Source of the DNA: Aquimarina sp. AU474
GTDB taxonomy: Bacteria > Bacteroidota > Bacteroidia > Flavobacteriales > Flavobacteriaceae
NCBI RefSeq assembly: GCF_900312815.1
Contig: NZ_OMPE01000009.1
Coordinates: 1,302,001-1,366,000, forward strand
Direction of reading: 5' to 3'
DNA length: 64,000 nucleotides
Each line of letters begins with the position of its first letter. The stretch's first letter is position 1. The position numbers and the translations under genes were made by a program. Shown in pieces: positions 46,754 through 55,312 of the stretch. The notes beneath the pieces were generated by a model. The model was not told the DNA's origin, did no database searches, and saw only the letters and a program-made list of their open reading frames with translations.

Positions 46754-47938
46754 TTAATTAAGGTTATTCCTTAATTTGGTTGTATTGGTATTAATTTCTT
46801 CTTCAAGTTGGACAATCCTTTTTTCGATTATATTATTAAAGTATCTTCTTTTTTTATCCTGCCCAAACTTGGTTAAGTATTCGTTATAGTATTTGAGTTT
46901 AATTTTTGGATCCTTATAATAAGCATCTGCAAACATTGCTAATTGATATTGAGCTCTATCATACTTCGGATTTTCATTGAGGGATAATTTCGTATATTTT
47001 ATAGCTTTCTCCCAATCCTCTTGAAATCGATATACTAAAGCTATTGAAAAAAGTTCTTCTTCAATAGGTAGGTTTTTCAATGACAATGCTGTTTTGTAGT
47101 ATTCCAATGCTTTGTCATAGTTTTCTGTTCTTTGATACGCATAGGCTAACATAGAATACCGCTCTGGGATTTTGTTATTATATTTTAATGCTTCCGTAAA
47201 ATGAACAATAGCTTCTTTAAAATTATTAGTCTGGTTATAGCATAGGCCTAGTTTTGAGTGAACAAACTCATTTTTATGGTTTAATGCTAGTAATTTCTCA
47301 AAATAAGGGAGTGCACCATAATAATCTTTTCGCAAGAGGAAATTTTGCCCTAAAATACTTATTAACTCAACGTTTTCTGGATAAGAATGTAACCCGAGAT
47401 TTGCAGTTTCCCAAACCATATCATAGTTTCTCTTTTTAAGATAGTACTTAGAGATTTGAAAACAACTTTTTTGATGTGTACTATCTAATGAAAAAGCTTT
47501 TTTAAAATAAGTAATTGATGTAGAGTCTTTCAATAATTTTTTAGCAATTCCTAATCGATATTGAAAATTTGGATTTGTTGGATAATCACTGGCTAGTATT
47601 GAATATACACTATCCGCTTTGATAAACTTACGTGTGGTTGTGAGTAATTTGGCGTACTCATATTTTGTAACAGCATCAGATGAATATTCTGTAATCGCTT
47701 TTTTATAATATGAAAGAGCATCTGTGTAGGTTCCCTTGGCTCTATGGGCTTTTGCAATTTGAAGAAGAATATATTGATCTTTTGGCGTGACTTCCTGATA
47801 TTTTTGGATCGCATTTGAAAAATCATCCAAATGATATAAACTATCGGCAACTGCAAGCGCCGGAGACTGAGCATTAAGTATAGAAACTAGCCCAAGTAAT
47901 GATATCAGTAATATGTTAGTCTTAATGTTACTTGCCAT
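46754..47938 (-). CDS. Exported TPR-repeat protein
   Basis: 394 residues. The signal peptide ends at ILNAQ. About nine TPR units fill the rest, with recurrent patterns such as KALEYYKTAL and KAIKYTKLSLNENP. It is a periplasmic or surface scaffold by architecture, with no catalytic motif. It overlaps the end of the BlaR1-type gene by 11 bases, so it is the third gene of a blaI-blaR1-TPR operon and may take part in the same envelope signalling. Confidence 0.82.
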   Translation of the reverse strand: MASNIKTNILLISLLGLVSILNAQSPALAVADSLYHLDDFSNAIQKYQEVTPKDQYILLQIAKAHRAKGTYTDALSYYKKAITEYSSDAVTKYEYAKLLTTTRKFIKADSVYSILASDYPTNPNFQYRLGIAKKLLKDSTSITYFKKAFSLDSTHQKSCFQISKYYLKKRNYDMVWETANLGLHSYPENVELISILGQNFLLRKDYYGALPYFEKLLALNHKNEFVHSKLGLCYNQTNNFKEAIVHFTEALKYNNKIPERYSMLAYAYQRTENYDKALEYYKTALSLKNLPIEEELFSIALVYRFQEDWEKAIKYTKLSLNENPKYDRAQYQLAMFADAYYKDPKIKLKYYNEYLTKFGQDKKRRYFNNIIEKRIVQLEEEINTNTTKLRNNLN

Positions 47939-49913
47939 TTATTTTTAATATATATAGGTCACCATAAAACCTACCGTTAAAATTATTTAAAAGCATCTTT
48001 TTGGCTTCCTCTAATTCATCATACCTATCTAAGTAAACATAGAAATACTTGTCTTTTGGGTTTTTAAAACTTTTTACAGGAAGCCCTATGTTCTTAAGGT
48101 TTTTTAACCCACGTTGATAATAAGAATCATGCTTAAAAATATTAGAAATCAGATAATAACCTGATTCGATATCATGATTCTCGCTATCGGTAAGTGTTTC
48201 TGTAAGGATTTGTTGATCACTAATCCTAGTGATATTGTTCTTTCTAGTTTCCGATTTGTACGCTTGGTTTTCTGATTCTTCTTTTGGGATATTAATAACA
48301 ATAGGTAAGGAGTATAAGACTTCTACTTTTTCTCCATTTAATTCACCAGGAATCATTTGCGGGAGCATTGCAATTACTCTTTTTGCTTCGGTCTCTGTCT
48401 GTGGGAGTGGGCCTCGGGCTTGTATATCCACAATATTACCTAAAGTATCTATTTTAAATCGCACATAAATACGATTAATACCAACGAGCCCATTGTCTTT
48501 TAAAACATCGGTTTTAAAATTTCTATTGACAAGTTTTTTAATCTCATCAGATACACATTTTTTTATTTCACTACTATTAGTTAATTCTGCACATTTTTTG
48601 GTGCTAGGAACCTTATCTACTTTAGCAAATGGTATGGCATCTTTGCTAGTATTGGTTGATTTTGGTTCTTGTTTTTTTTCGTCGGTTAATGTTATGTTCT
48701 TATCTTTTCCGGTTTCAATAAATTCGTTATAAGACCTATTTATACCTTTAAGAAGTTGTTTGGCTGAGTTTTCTTCTTCTGGTGATAATTCATTATTTTT
48801 TCTTGCTTTTTTTAAGTGTTGTTGAATGATGTATCCAAAAAATACTTGAGTTTTAAGATAACTTTCTCGCGAGATAACACCATTTTTATTTTCTAAACTA
48901 AAAGCTCCATTAAGTTCTTCAAGAGAAGCATTATTGCTAACCATTTCTGCAAGTTCTTTTTTAAACTTCTTTATTAAAGCAGCATCCAAAGAATCATTTT
49001 CTATTTCTTGAACTATGATATTACCGGTTTTTTGATGATATTTATTTTCTGAAAATGAAGAGAAAATGATCATTGTTATTAAAATAGGAATAACCATAAT
49101 GTATTTGAATTTGGCTATCTTTTTTGATTTGTTTTTTTGTAGCATTGCTATGCGTTTTTTAAGTAATGAGCGACTAAAGAATTGATTTATAAATGCAATG
49201 TCTTCTGTGTCAAAAACAGTATGAAGTAGTTGTTCGTAATATTTTTTCCTCCCTAAAATGACAATACTTTTGGCATCGGCGATAAATTCATGTAAAGAGT
49301 TTAATTTAGATTGATAGATGTATACCAAGGGATTAAACCAAAAGATAATTTTGAGTAATTCACACCACAATAGATCAAGAGTATGCTTTTCATTAAGATG
49401 AACAATTTCATGAATAATAATCTGTTCCTTTTCGTGATTGTCTATTTGATCGCCCATATATATAGTGTTCCAAAAAGAAAAAGCATCTTTACTATTAGGT
49501 ATGATACATAAGTGATATGTATTTATTTTTTTAAGTGTTGATTTTCTTCTAAGTTTTTGAAGCTTGTAATTTTTTTTCACAAACAAAAAGAGCATAACAA
49601 ATACTCCTATTCCATATACTAGAAATAACCAGTTTATTTGACTGTAAAAAGGGTTGGTTTCAATAATATTTGATACAGATGTGGATGGATTTTGTTCACC
49701 AATAATAACCGCGGGAAGAGAAACCACATATTCTTCAGGAATAACTTCTCTCACGCGATCAATCTTTATAAACGGAAGGATAAGAGATAATATTGAAGTA
49801 AAAAGGAGATAAGCCCTATTTAAAGAAAAGAAAGTATCCTTTTTATGAAAAATATCATACACAACTAAAAAGAATAGTTGAAAAATAACCACATATAATA
49901 TATACTGTAACAT
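47928..49913 (-). CDS. BlaR1-type M56 metallopeptidase with TonB-C-like and SPOR-like ends
   Basis: 661 residues. Membrane helices lie at about 2-18, 31-48, 92-112 and near 275-292. The M56 zinc motif HEIVH sits in EQIIIHEIVHLNEKHTLD, with LNSLHEFIADAKSI downstream. After the last helix the outer part carries a helical region, then a TonB C-terminal-like domain (YVRFKIDTLGNIVDIQARGP to VEVLYSLPIVINI, about 465-545). The final 75 residues (YYLISNIFKHDSYYQRGLKN to FYGDLYILKI) read like a SPOR peptidoglycan-binding domain. By analogy with BlaR1 it would cleave the repressor encoded just upstream in response to a wall or envelope signal. Confidence 0.85.
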   Translation of the reverse strand: MLQYILYVVIFQLFFLVVYDIFHKKDTFFSLNRAYLLFTSILSLILPFIKIDRVREVIPEEYVVSLPAVIIGEQNPSTSVSNIIETNPFYSQINWLFLVYGIGVFVMLFLFVKKNYKLQKLRRKSTLKKINTYHLCIIPNSKDAFSFWNTIYMGDQIDNHEKEQIIIHEIVHLNEKHTLDLLWCELLKIIFWFNPLVYIYQSKLNSLHEFIADAKSIVILGRKKYYEQLLHTVFDTEDIAFINQFFSRSLLKKRIAMLQKNKSKKIAKFKYIMVIPILITMIIFSSFSENKYHQKTGNIIVQEIENDSLDAALIKKFKKELAEMVSNNASLEELNGAFSLENKNGVISRESYLKTQVFFGYIIQQHLKKARKNNELSPEEENSAKQLLKGINRSYNEFIETGKDKNITLTDEKKQEPKSTNTSKDAIPFAKVDKVPSTKKCAELTNSSEIKKCVSDEIKKLVNRNFKTDVLKDNGLVGINRIYVRFKIDTLGNIVDIQARGPLPQTETEAKRVIAMLPQMIPGELNGEKVEVLYSLPIVINIPKEESENQAYKSETRKNNITRISDQQILTETLTDSENHDIESGYYLISNIFKHDSYYQRGLKNLKNIGLPVKSFKNPKDKYFYVYLDRYDELEEAKKMLLNNFNGRFYGDLYILKINGK

Positions 49914-49941
49914 AATTTTCGGATTATAAATTTTTAATCGA

Positions 49942-50301
49942 TTATTGTTCTTTATCGAGTTCTTTCAATATGTTTTCTAAATCCTTAATATCCATATCAT
50001 TCTTTTTCACAAAAAAAGAAACCATATTTCTAAAAGAACCATTGAAATAATTATTCATTAATTTGTTAATAGATTGATTGCTATACTCTTCTTTTTTAAC
50101 CAAAGGATAATAAATGTATCCTTTTCCCTTTTTTCGATGAGATACAAACTTTTTGTTCTCTAATATTCTAATGATTGTAGATATCGTATTGTAAGCGGGT
50201 TTTGGTTCGGGCATTTGCTCCACTATAGAAGCTACGTTTGATTCTTCTAATAACCATAGTAGTTGCATTACCTCTTCTTCAGCTTTGGTGAGTTGTTTCA
50301 T
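49942..50301 (-). CDS. BlaI/MecI family repressor (second copy in window)
   Basis: 119 residues from ATG 50301. It has the family winged-helix segment LTKAEEEVMQLLWLLEESNV and PKPAYNTISTIIRILENKKFVSHRKKGKGYIYYPLV, with dimerisation helices after it. A TTG at 50316 could extend it by five codons but would overlap an operator, so ATG is preferred. It is followed after 28 bases by the BlaR1-type gene. Three operator-like dyads lie directly upstream, implying autorepression. It is related to the repressor at 9832 but is clearly a different protein. Confidence 0.9.
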   Translation of the reverse strand: MKQLTKAEEEVMQLLWLLEESNVASIVEQMPEPKPAYNTISTIIRILENKKFVSHRKKGKGYIYYPLVKKEEYSNQSINKLMNNYFNGSFRNMVSFFVKKNDMDIKDLENILKELDKEQ

Positions 50302-50314
50302 ATAAATCGTATTC

Positions 50315-50378
50315 AACTAATTTTTTAGTTCTAAAAACAAATATAACTAATAATTTAGTTATAACTAATGATTTAGTT
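50315..50378. promoter_or_regulatory. Three AACTAA-N4-TTAGTT operator dyads around a -7 element
   Basis: Identical 6-bp arms with a 4-base spacer occur at 50315-50330, 50345-50360 and 50363-50378. On the minus strand TATATTTG at 50338-50345 (TAnnTTTG) lies between the first two sites, so bound repressor would cover the promoter of the blaI-type gene. The spacing is 30 and 18 bases. The divergent DUF456 gene at 50401 lies within reach of the same sites. Confidence 0.8.
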
Positions 50379-50400
50379 GAAAAAATGTAACAAATAAGAG

Positions 50401-50931
50401 ATGAATTCGTCATATAGACAAAACACTTATATGGATATAGCCCTGATCATCATTGGATTTCTATTTTGCCTTATAGGCTTGGTAGGAAGTTTTTTACCTG
50501 TGTTGCCAGGACCTTTTACTTCTTGGATTGGTTTGTTAATCCTACATTTTACTGATGCTATACCACAAAATTGGACATTTTTGGGGATTACTTTAGGAGT
50601 TTCTATTATTGTTTGGGTATTGGATTATATAGTTCCGGCGCTGGGAACGAAAAAATTTGGAGGTACTAAATATGGAATGATTGGCAGTTCATTAGGCCTT
50701 ATTGTAGGAATAGTTTTTATGGGGCCTTTAGGAATCATTATTGGTCCATTTGCGGGGGCTTTTCTTGGTGAACTTATAAGAGATAGTTCAGAGTCTTCAA
50801 AAGCTCTTAAGGCTGCATTTGGATCGTTTATCGGATTCTTGGCAGGTACTTTTATTAAGTTTATTGTATGCATTGCTTTTTTGATTCTTTTTATTCAAGA
50901 AGTCTGGAATCATTGGGGAAACTTGTTCTAG
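50401..50931 (+). CDS. DUF456 membrane protein
   Basis: 176 residues, hydrophobic, glycine-rich, with about five membrane helices. The pattern LPVLPGPFTSWIGLLILHF followed by FGGTKYGMIGSSLGLIVG and GPLGIIIGPFAGAFLGEL is typical of DUF456 proteins. Function unknown. The start may be the second Met (50431, MDIALIIIGF). It diverges from the second blaI operon and could share its operators. Confidence 0.83.
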   Translation: MNSSYRQNTYMDIALIIIGFLFCLIGLVGSFLPVLPGPFTSWIGLLILHFTDAIPQNWTFLGITLGVSIIVWVLDYIVPALGTKKFGGTKYGMIGSSLGLIVGIVFMGPLGIIIGPFAGAFLGELIRDSSESSKALKAAFGSFIGFLAGTFIKFIVCIAFLILFIQEVWNHWGNLF

Positions 50932-50967
50932 AAAAAATGAAATAGATTTTTTGTAAAAATTAAAACT

Positions 50968-51369
50968 ATGAATAGTGAGCAATCTATAGAATTGTTTACC
51001 GCTATAAATATAGGTGTGGTAGGCTTATCTCATTTTCTACAACCCAAAATATGGATCGATTTTTTCGTGTTTCTATATAAACATAAGAACATAGGTAATA
51101 TTATAAACGCTTTGATTGCCTTAGGAATGGGGTCTTTAATTGTTTCTTTTCATTTTATTTGGGAATGGCCTAAAATTTTGATTACAGTATATGGGGTTTT
51201 ACAAATAACTAAGGCTTTGATGTATTTGATAAAACCATCAATAGGTATTGCTAGTTTAGCAAAAGTAACTGTTAAGACAGGGTATAAATTTAGATGGGCT
51301 GGATTACTTATGTTTTTGATGTCTCTTTTGATACTATATTCCTTATGGATAGAAGGAGTGTTTGTATAG
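50968..51369 (+). CDS. Small integral membrane protein
   Basis: 133 residues with four predicted membrane helices (about 8-24, 42-66, 70-90, 108-128). No family is recognised with confidence. It follows the DUF456 gene by 36 bases on the same strand and is probably co-transcribed. Confidence 0.7.
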   Translation: MNSEQSIELFTAINIGVVGLSHFLQPKIWIDFFVFLYKHKNIGNIINALIALGMGSLIVSFHFIWEWPKILITVYGVLQITKALMYLIKPSIGIASLAKVTVKTGYKFRWAGLLMFLMSLLILYSLWIEGVFV

Positions 51370-51397
51370 AATTAATAGATAAAACACTACTATAAAT

Positions 51398-51423
51398 TAA
51401 AAAAGCTCTCTTTTGAGAGCTTT
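51398..51423 (-). terminator. Terminator of the peptide precursor gene
   Basis: Stem AAAGCTCTC/GAGAGCTTT around TTTT. The long T-run on the minus strand (A-run at 51398-51404 on the plus strand) shows that it chiefly ends the minus-strand transcript. Confidence 0.8.
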
Positions 51424-51446
51424 GCATATTCCTTAATAATCTGGTA

Positions 51447-51656
51447 TTAGCAACCTAAGCCTGATACCGATGGAGAACCATCAGGGCAATTCAAGTCACA
51501 ACTCACTTGTATTATTTCTAGTATTCCTTGATTATTAGGAACAATGCAACCACAACAAAACCTAAAATCTATTGGTGGTAACATACCTCCGTTAATTTCT
51601 TTTTGTTGTTTTGAAGAGAGCATTTTTGCTCCTTTTAGATTTAATATATTTTTCAT
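51447..51656 (-). CDS. Double-glycine-leader peptide precursor, Cys-rich core
   Basis: 69 residues. The leader MKNILNLKGAKMLSSKQQKE followed by INGG (24 residues) is the form seen in Bacteroidota bacteriocin-like and RiPP-like precursors cut after GG by a C39 peptidase transporter. The core is 45 residues with six cysteines (FCCGC, SCDLNC and a final GC), so disulphide or thioether links are possible. The start is set at ATG 51656 because the leader pattern begins there; upstream codons add a sequence that does not fit. No transporter, C39 peptidase or modifying enzyme lies nearby, so processing would depend on genes elsewhere. Confidence 0.75.
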   Translation of the reverse strand: MKNILNLKGAKMLSSKQQKEINGGMLPPIDFRFCCGCIVPNNQGILEIIQVSCDLNCPDGSPSVSGLGC

Positions 51657-51940
51657 GATAATGGTTTTAAGCACCCTTTTAATTACAAATAAATATATTG
51701 CCAAGGGTATATTATAATGATTTAAATATATGAATACTAGCTCTTAAAAAAAACGCTAAATACTATTATGTTAGCGCTTTACATCCCTATTTTGGATAAA
51801 ATGAGGTACTGTTATTGCATAAACAAACAAGAAGCAAAAAATATGTAGACACAAGAACATTAAGTTGTCCAGAATGGATTTGGATGGATTAAAAGTAACT
51901 CTATATTTTATAGATTTAAAAAGTAGTTTTTCCTGAAATT

Positions 51941-52020
51941 AAAAAAAGCCTCTCCAAATTTATATGGAAAAGCTTCTCATTGGTTTACTACTAAACCACT
52001 CACGCTTGGCGTGAGACAAC
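51941..52020 (-). ncRNA. Candidate small RNA: three tandem hairpins ending in a terminator
   Basis: Read on the minus strand, three hairpins follow each other almost without gaps. The first is CTCACGC-CAA-GCGTGAG (51999-52015), the second TGGTTTA-GTAG-TAAACCA (51981-51998). The third is AAGCTTTTCC paired with GGAGAGGCTT (51951-51979, two G-U pairs), followed by a run of T. The order, stem-stem-terminator stem with U tail, is that of a bacterial small RNA. The 5' end is not defined; its own promoter was not found, and tRNA-Asp with its terminator lies upstream. Confidence 0.45.
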
Positions 52021-52033
52021 ACAACATTTTTAA

Positions 52034-52069
52034 TTGCCAAAAAAAGCTTCAATTAAAATTGAAGCTTTT
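52034..52069 (-). terminator. Terminator of tRNA-Asp
   Basis: On the minus strand AAAAGCTTCAATT pairs with AATTGAAGCTTTT (52042-52054 with 52057-52069), and the T-run continues to about 52037. Confidence 0.8.
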
Positions 52070-52078
52070 GCAATTTTG

Positions 52079-52152
52079 CGGTCTGGACGGGACTCGAACC
52101 CGCGACCCCCTGCGTGACAGGCAGGTATTCTAACCAACTGAACTACCAGACC
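52079..52152 (-). tRNA. tRNA-Asp (anticodon GUC)
   Basis: On the minus strand the acceptor stem GGTCTGG/CCAGACC, discriminator G, D arm with AGTTGGTTAGAA, anticodon stem CCTGC/GCAGG enclosing CTGTCAC (anticodon GTC), and T arm GCGGG-TTCGAGT-CCCGT are all complete. It is 74 nt, and CCA is not encoded. Confidence 0.96.
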
Positions 52153-52170
52153 AAGGCCTTATTGCGGATG

Positions 52171-52200
52171 CAAATATACACCTCATTTTATTTCCCACAA
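52171..52200 (-). promoter_or_regulatory. Promoter of tRNA-Asp
   Basis: On the minus strand TTG (52198-52200), 19 bases, then TATATTTG (52171-52178) fit the Bacteroidota TTG-N19-TAnnTTTG consensus exactly, about 19 bases before the tRNA. Confidence 0.78.
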
Positions 52201-52238
52201 ATGTTTTTTTTGTTTTTTTTAAATTTAATATTTTCAAA

Positions 52239-53168
52239 TCAGGTAAATTTCTGCCTTTCAACCAAATATGTTGTCAATATTTTATCAAAATCTTTTGTAG
52301 TATCTGCCAAAACATACTTTATACCATATTGAGCACATTTCATTTTTAAATCATAAAAATAGGAAGTGACCTCCTTTTGATAATTGTTTTTAATATTATC
52401 CGCATATACATTGATATGTTCTCCGGTTTCAACATCTACAAAACGAGTAGGGCGATTGCTAAAATCAAAATTAATTTCTTTTTCACTATCAATCGTATGA
52501 AATAAGATTACTTCATGTTTATTGTATTTAAGGTGTCTTAAGGCTTCGAATAGTTTTTCAGGGCTCGAAGTTGCCTGAAACATATCTGTAAATAAGAAAA
52601 TCAAAGATCTACGATGTATTTTTTCTGCAATCTGATGTAAAAAACGATATGTCTCAGTATTCTTGTCTGTCGAGCTGTTAAGTAAGGTTTGATTTAAACT
52701 ATTTAAAAGCATTTGATGATGCCTTTCGCTTCCTTTTTCGGGAGCATAGTAATCATACTTATCACTATAAATACTTAAACCAATAGCATCTCTTTGTTTT
52801 TTTAAAATATTCATTAGACAAGCAGTTGCCAAAACAGCAAAACTAATTTTATTTAGAGAGCCTAAATGGTGTTCTTTAATTTTTGGATAGTGCATAGAAG
52901 AAGAGTTGTCAATAATAATATGACATCTCAAATTTGTTTCTTCTTCATAACGTTTGGTAAAAAGCTTATCGGTCTTAGCAAAGAGTTTCCAGTCAATATG
53001 TTTGGTACTTTCACCGTTGTTATAGACTTTGTGTTCAGCAAATTCTGCAGAAAATCCATGAAAAGGACTTTTGTGCATCCCCGAAATAAAACCTTCGACT
53101 ACTTGTTTGGCTAATAACTCTATATTAGTGAAGCCGCCAGTTTTATTTATCTCTTTTTGAATATCCAT
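52239..53168 (-). CDS. DUF58 (vWA-like) protein
   Basis: 309 residues. The DUF58 signature KHIDWKLFAKTDKLFTKRYEEETN is followed by the vWA-like metal site IIIDNSSSMHYP, FAVLATACLMNILKKQRDAIG and IFLFTDMF. In other Bacteroidota these proteins accompany MoxR ATPases and BatA/B-type proteins; none is next to it here. It is probably cytosolic. The start is ATG 53168 (MDIQKEINKTGG); an upstream Met would run into the terminator shared with trxA. Confidence 0.87.
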   Translation of the reverse strand: MDIQKEINKTGGFTNIELLAKQVVEGFISGMHKSPFHGFSAEFAEHKVYNNGESTKHIDWKLFAKTDKLFTKRYEEETNLRCHIIIDNSSSMHYPKIKEHHLGSLNKISFAVLATACLMNILKKQRDAIGLSIYSDKYDYYAPEKGSERHHQMLLNSLNQTLLNSSTDKNTETYRFLHQIAEKIHRRSLIFLFTDMFQATSSPEKLFEALRHLKYNKHEVILFHTIDSEKEINFDFSNRPTRFVDVETGEHINVYADNIKNNYQKEVTSYFYDLKMKCAQYGIKYVLADTTKDFDKILTTYLVERQKFT

Positions 53169-53193
53169 AAATATTGCAGATTTCTGTGAAAAT

Positions 53194-53226
53194 AAAAAAG
53201 GTTTGACCAATTGTCAAACCTTTTTT
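53194..53226. terminator. Terminator downstream of trxA
   Basis: Stem AAAAAAGGTTTGAC (53194-53207) with its complement 53213-53226 and loop CAATT. A/T runs on both sides allow use on either strand; it separates trxA from the DUF58 gene. Confidence 0.85.
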
Positions 53227-53248
53227 ATTTTTTATGACTAAAGATCTC

Positions 53249-53566
53249 TTATAAAAGAGAGTCTAAAGCTTCTGCATATACGTTTTTTGGAGATACTCCT
53301 ACTTGACGACCTACTACTTCTCCATTCTGGAAAACTAATACTGTTGGAATATTTCTTACTCCATATTTAGCAGCAAATTCTTGATTAGCATCAACATCTA
53401 CTTTACCTACAACTGCTTTTCCGTCATATTCGTCACTAATTTGTTCGATGATAGGACCTACCATTCTACAAGGTCCGCACCATGCAGCCCAAAAATCAAC
53501 TAATACAGGTTTATCACTTTTTAGGACTACTTCATCAAAAGTAGCGTCTGTTATTTCTAGTGCCAT
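53249..53566 (-). CDS. trxA: Thioredoxin
   Basis: 105 residues, the normal length for thioredoxin 1. Active site WCGPC with C30 and C33 in VDFWAAWCGPCRMVGP, the cis-Pro loop VRNIPTVLVF and the final helix. A cytosolic disulphide reductant. Confidence 0.95.
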   Translation of the reverse strand: MALEITDATFDEVVLKSDKPVLVDFWAAWCGPCRMVGPIIEQISDEYDGKAVVGKVDVDANQEFAAKYGVRNIPTVLVFQNGEVVGRQVGVSPKNVYAEALDSLL

Positions 53567-53935
53567 AGTTATTTATTGTTTAAAAAATTCTTATTTATTT
53601 TAATACTCACAAAATTAGTCAATAATTCTGCCAAAGCTTACATGCGTAATATTTGTTTTGACTATATAGCTATTTGATTTTCTGATGTCAAATATAATAT
53701 TAAATAATTCTGTTAAAGAAGAATTGTTTTAATCTTTCGGTTTTTAAATATTATAAACTCTATTAAATATATTCTTAAGGCAACTAGGAAATCATATATT
53801 TCATTGATGTTTTTTTATCCTAGAGGGTATTATATGTGATAGAGTTATTGGATGATTTTTGGAGGAATAGAAAAAAGCTTAGAAGTACAATGACAACTAA
53901 GCTTTATAAAATTTCGATTAACCTTTGCGTTAATT
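53567..53935. other. Gap upstream of trxA
   Basis: No gene seen. On the minus strand TATATTTG at 53689-53696 fits the -7 element and may give trxA a leader of about 115 bases. The terminator of the paralogous lipoprotein gene lies at 53874-53905. The rest is AT-rich with no pattern that I can support. Confidence 0.5.
53874..53905 (-). terminator. Terminator of the first paralogous lipoprotein gene
   Basis: AAAGCTTAG (53874-53882) pairs with CTAAGCTTT (53897-53905). On the minus strand the stem is followed by a T-run (A-run 53871-53876). Confidence 0.75.
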
Positions 53936-55312
53936 TTAATTGTTACGAGGTAATCCAATCTGAGTACCAATAACACTTGCATTGGGTTGCGTAATAACAG
54001 GGCAGTTTATTATTGCTCCCGTAGCAGTTAATAAGTCGGACAAAGAATTTGCTAGAGGACTAGGATTAGCATTTCCTCTAAATGGAATTAAAATACCTTC
54101 TTCTAAAAGTTGATTTACTTGATCAAAACTTCTTAATATTGGGCGATTTGCTTCGGGAATTGTAAATTCAGTAACATGCGCATCCCACATTGGAGCATAT
54201 CTTTCATCTCTAGGGTCAATAGGGAAAGTATTTGTTGGGTCTTGTACTTGTTGATCGCTTAAAGAAGCAGTATTTAGGCCTTGTACTCCAAAACCATCTG
54301 TATCTGTGGTTCTGCCATTTGCTGTAGGACTAAAAGGTAACATAGATCCTCCTGGAAATAATCCAAATGTTGGTAAAAGAGCTAATCGCGGAGCAAAAAC
54401 TCCCAACTCTATAGTTGCAGGTCCTGGATCTGAAGTATCTGTAACAATATGGAAATAATACGGTTTTCCATCTTGCCATCCATCCAAAAGCTGCATTACA
54501 ACTGAAGCTTGATTAATAGCTAGGTTAGGATTATTTAAATCATCTTGATCTTGGATACTGTTCCCATTTGGATTTGGAATCCTATCGTGAATACCAGTAC
54601 TATTTGCTACTAATTGTGCATTAATAACAACACCACTTGGAAGTACTACATAAGAAGACCATTTAGAATCTGCAATAGCACCTGGATTAGCTTCTGCTGG
54701 CGGGAAACCAAATAATAATCCATCTGCAGGTCCTGTAACCAAAGATCTTTTTGGTGAAAAATCTACAGATCCTTCAAAAACTAATCTTCCTCTACGATTG
54801 AAATAGGCATTTTGTTCACCTCCTGATCCTACTGATGCAGCCATTCTAGGAGAAAAAATGACTCCTAATTTTTTGGCCATAAATTTATCTGATGCTTCGG
54901 TAATTACATAATACCCTTCTCTAAGACTTCCATTAGGTAAAGTTTCCCAACCTTTAAACATGGGGAACCTTGCTGTAGGTCCAGCAGGAACGACAGATCT
55001 ATCTATCCTGAAATCAATTCCTAAAACACTTGGTAAAAAAACATTTTGAGACTCTGTGAATCTAAGTGCAGGATTAAAAAAGTTAAACGGGATTCCTCCA
55101 TCTTTACGAATACTACTTAATAATATTTTGGCTTCTTTTAAAGCTCTTAATGATTGAAAGAACCCTTTGGTTTGCGCTTCTTTTTCTAAGGCGTCTTCCG
55201 CTGTTTCACTTATGGTTAATTGATCTTCTGTAATAATATTATCATCTGTACTACAGGCCGCGAATAATGAGATGGCGAAAATACTTAAAAGTATGGTTTT
55301 AAAATTTTTCAT
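53936..55312 (-). CDS. Unrecognised exported lipoprotein, paralogue A
   Basis: 458 residues. The signal ends in a lipobox, SLFAAC, giving a predicted lipoprotein. I do not recognise the family. The mature protein is rich in Gly, Pro and Asn, with long conserved runs such as RFPMFKGWET, VIFSPRMAASVGSGGEQNA, VFEGSVDFSPKRSLV, FGFPPAEANPGAIAD, PYYFHIVTDTSDPGPATIEL and GLFPGGSMLPFSPTANGRTTDTDG. It ends with a region containing a single Cys (INCPVITQP). The paralogue at 60420 matches it almost throughout, except for an extra stretch of about 25 residues here after the lipobox. dnaE lies between the two genes. Confidence 0.75.
   Translation of the reverse strand: MKNFKTILLSIFAISLFAACSTDDNIITEDQLTISETAEDALEKEAQTKGFFQSLRALKEAKILLSSIRKDGGIPFNFFNPALRFTESQNVFLPSVLGIDFRIDRSVVPAGPTARFPMFKGWETLPNGSLREGYYVITEASDKFMAKKLGVIFSPRMAASVGSGGEQNAYFNRRGRLVFEGSVDFSPKRSLVTGPADGLLFGFPPAEANPGAIADSKWSSYVVLPSGVVINAQLVANSTGIHDRIPNPNGNSIQDQDDLNNPNLAINQASVVMQLLDGWQDGKPYYFHIVTDTSDPGPATIELGVFAPRLALLPTFGLFPGGSMLPFSPTANGRTTDTDGFGVQGLNTASLSDQQVQDPTNTFPIDPRDERYAPMWDAHVTEFTIPEANRPILRSFDQVNQLLEEGILIPFRGNANPSPLANSLSDLLTATGAIINCPVITQPNASVIGTQIGLPRNN

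Larger units (their letters stand above)
51657..52078. other. Gap between the peptide precursor and tRNA-Asp
   Basis: No supportable protein gene. It contains an inverted repeat around 51747-51775 (CGCTAA ... TTAGCG) and the hairpin stack and terminator listed separately. Short frames here have no recognisable product. Confidence 0.6.

Noticed and set aside
52079..52152. tRNA-Asp as a possible integration site with a nearby attachment repeat
   Set aside because: No partial tRNA copy, integrase or phage gene is seen nearby.
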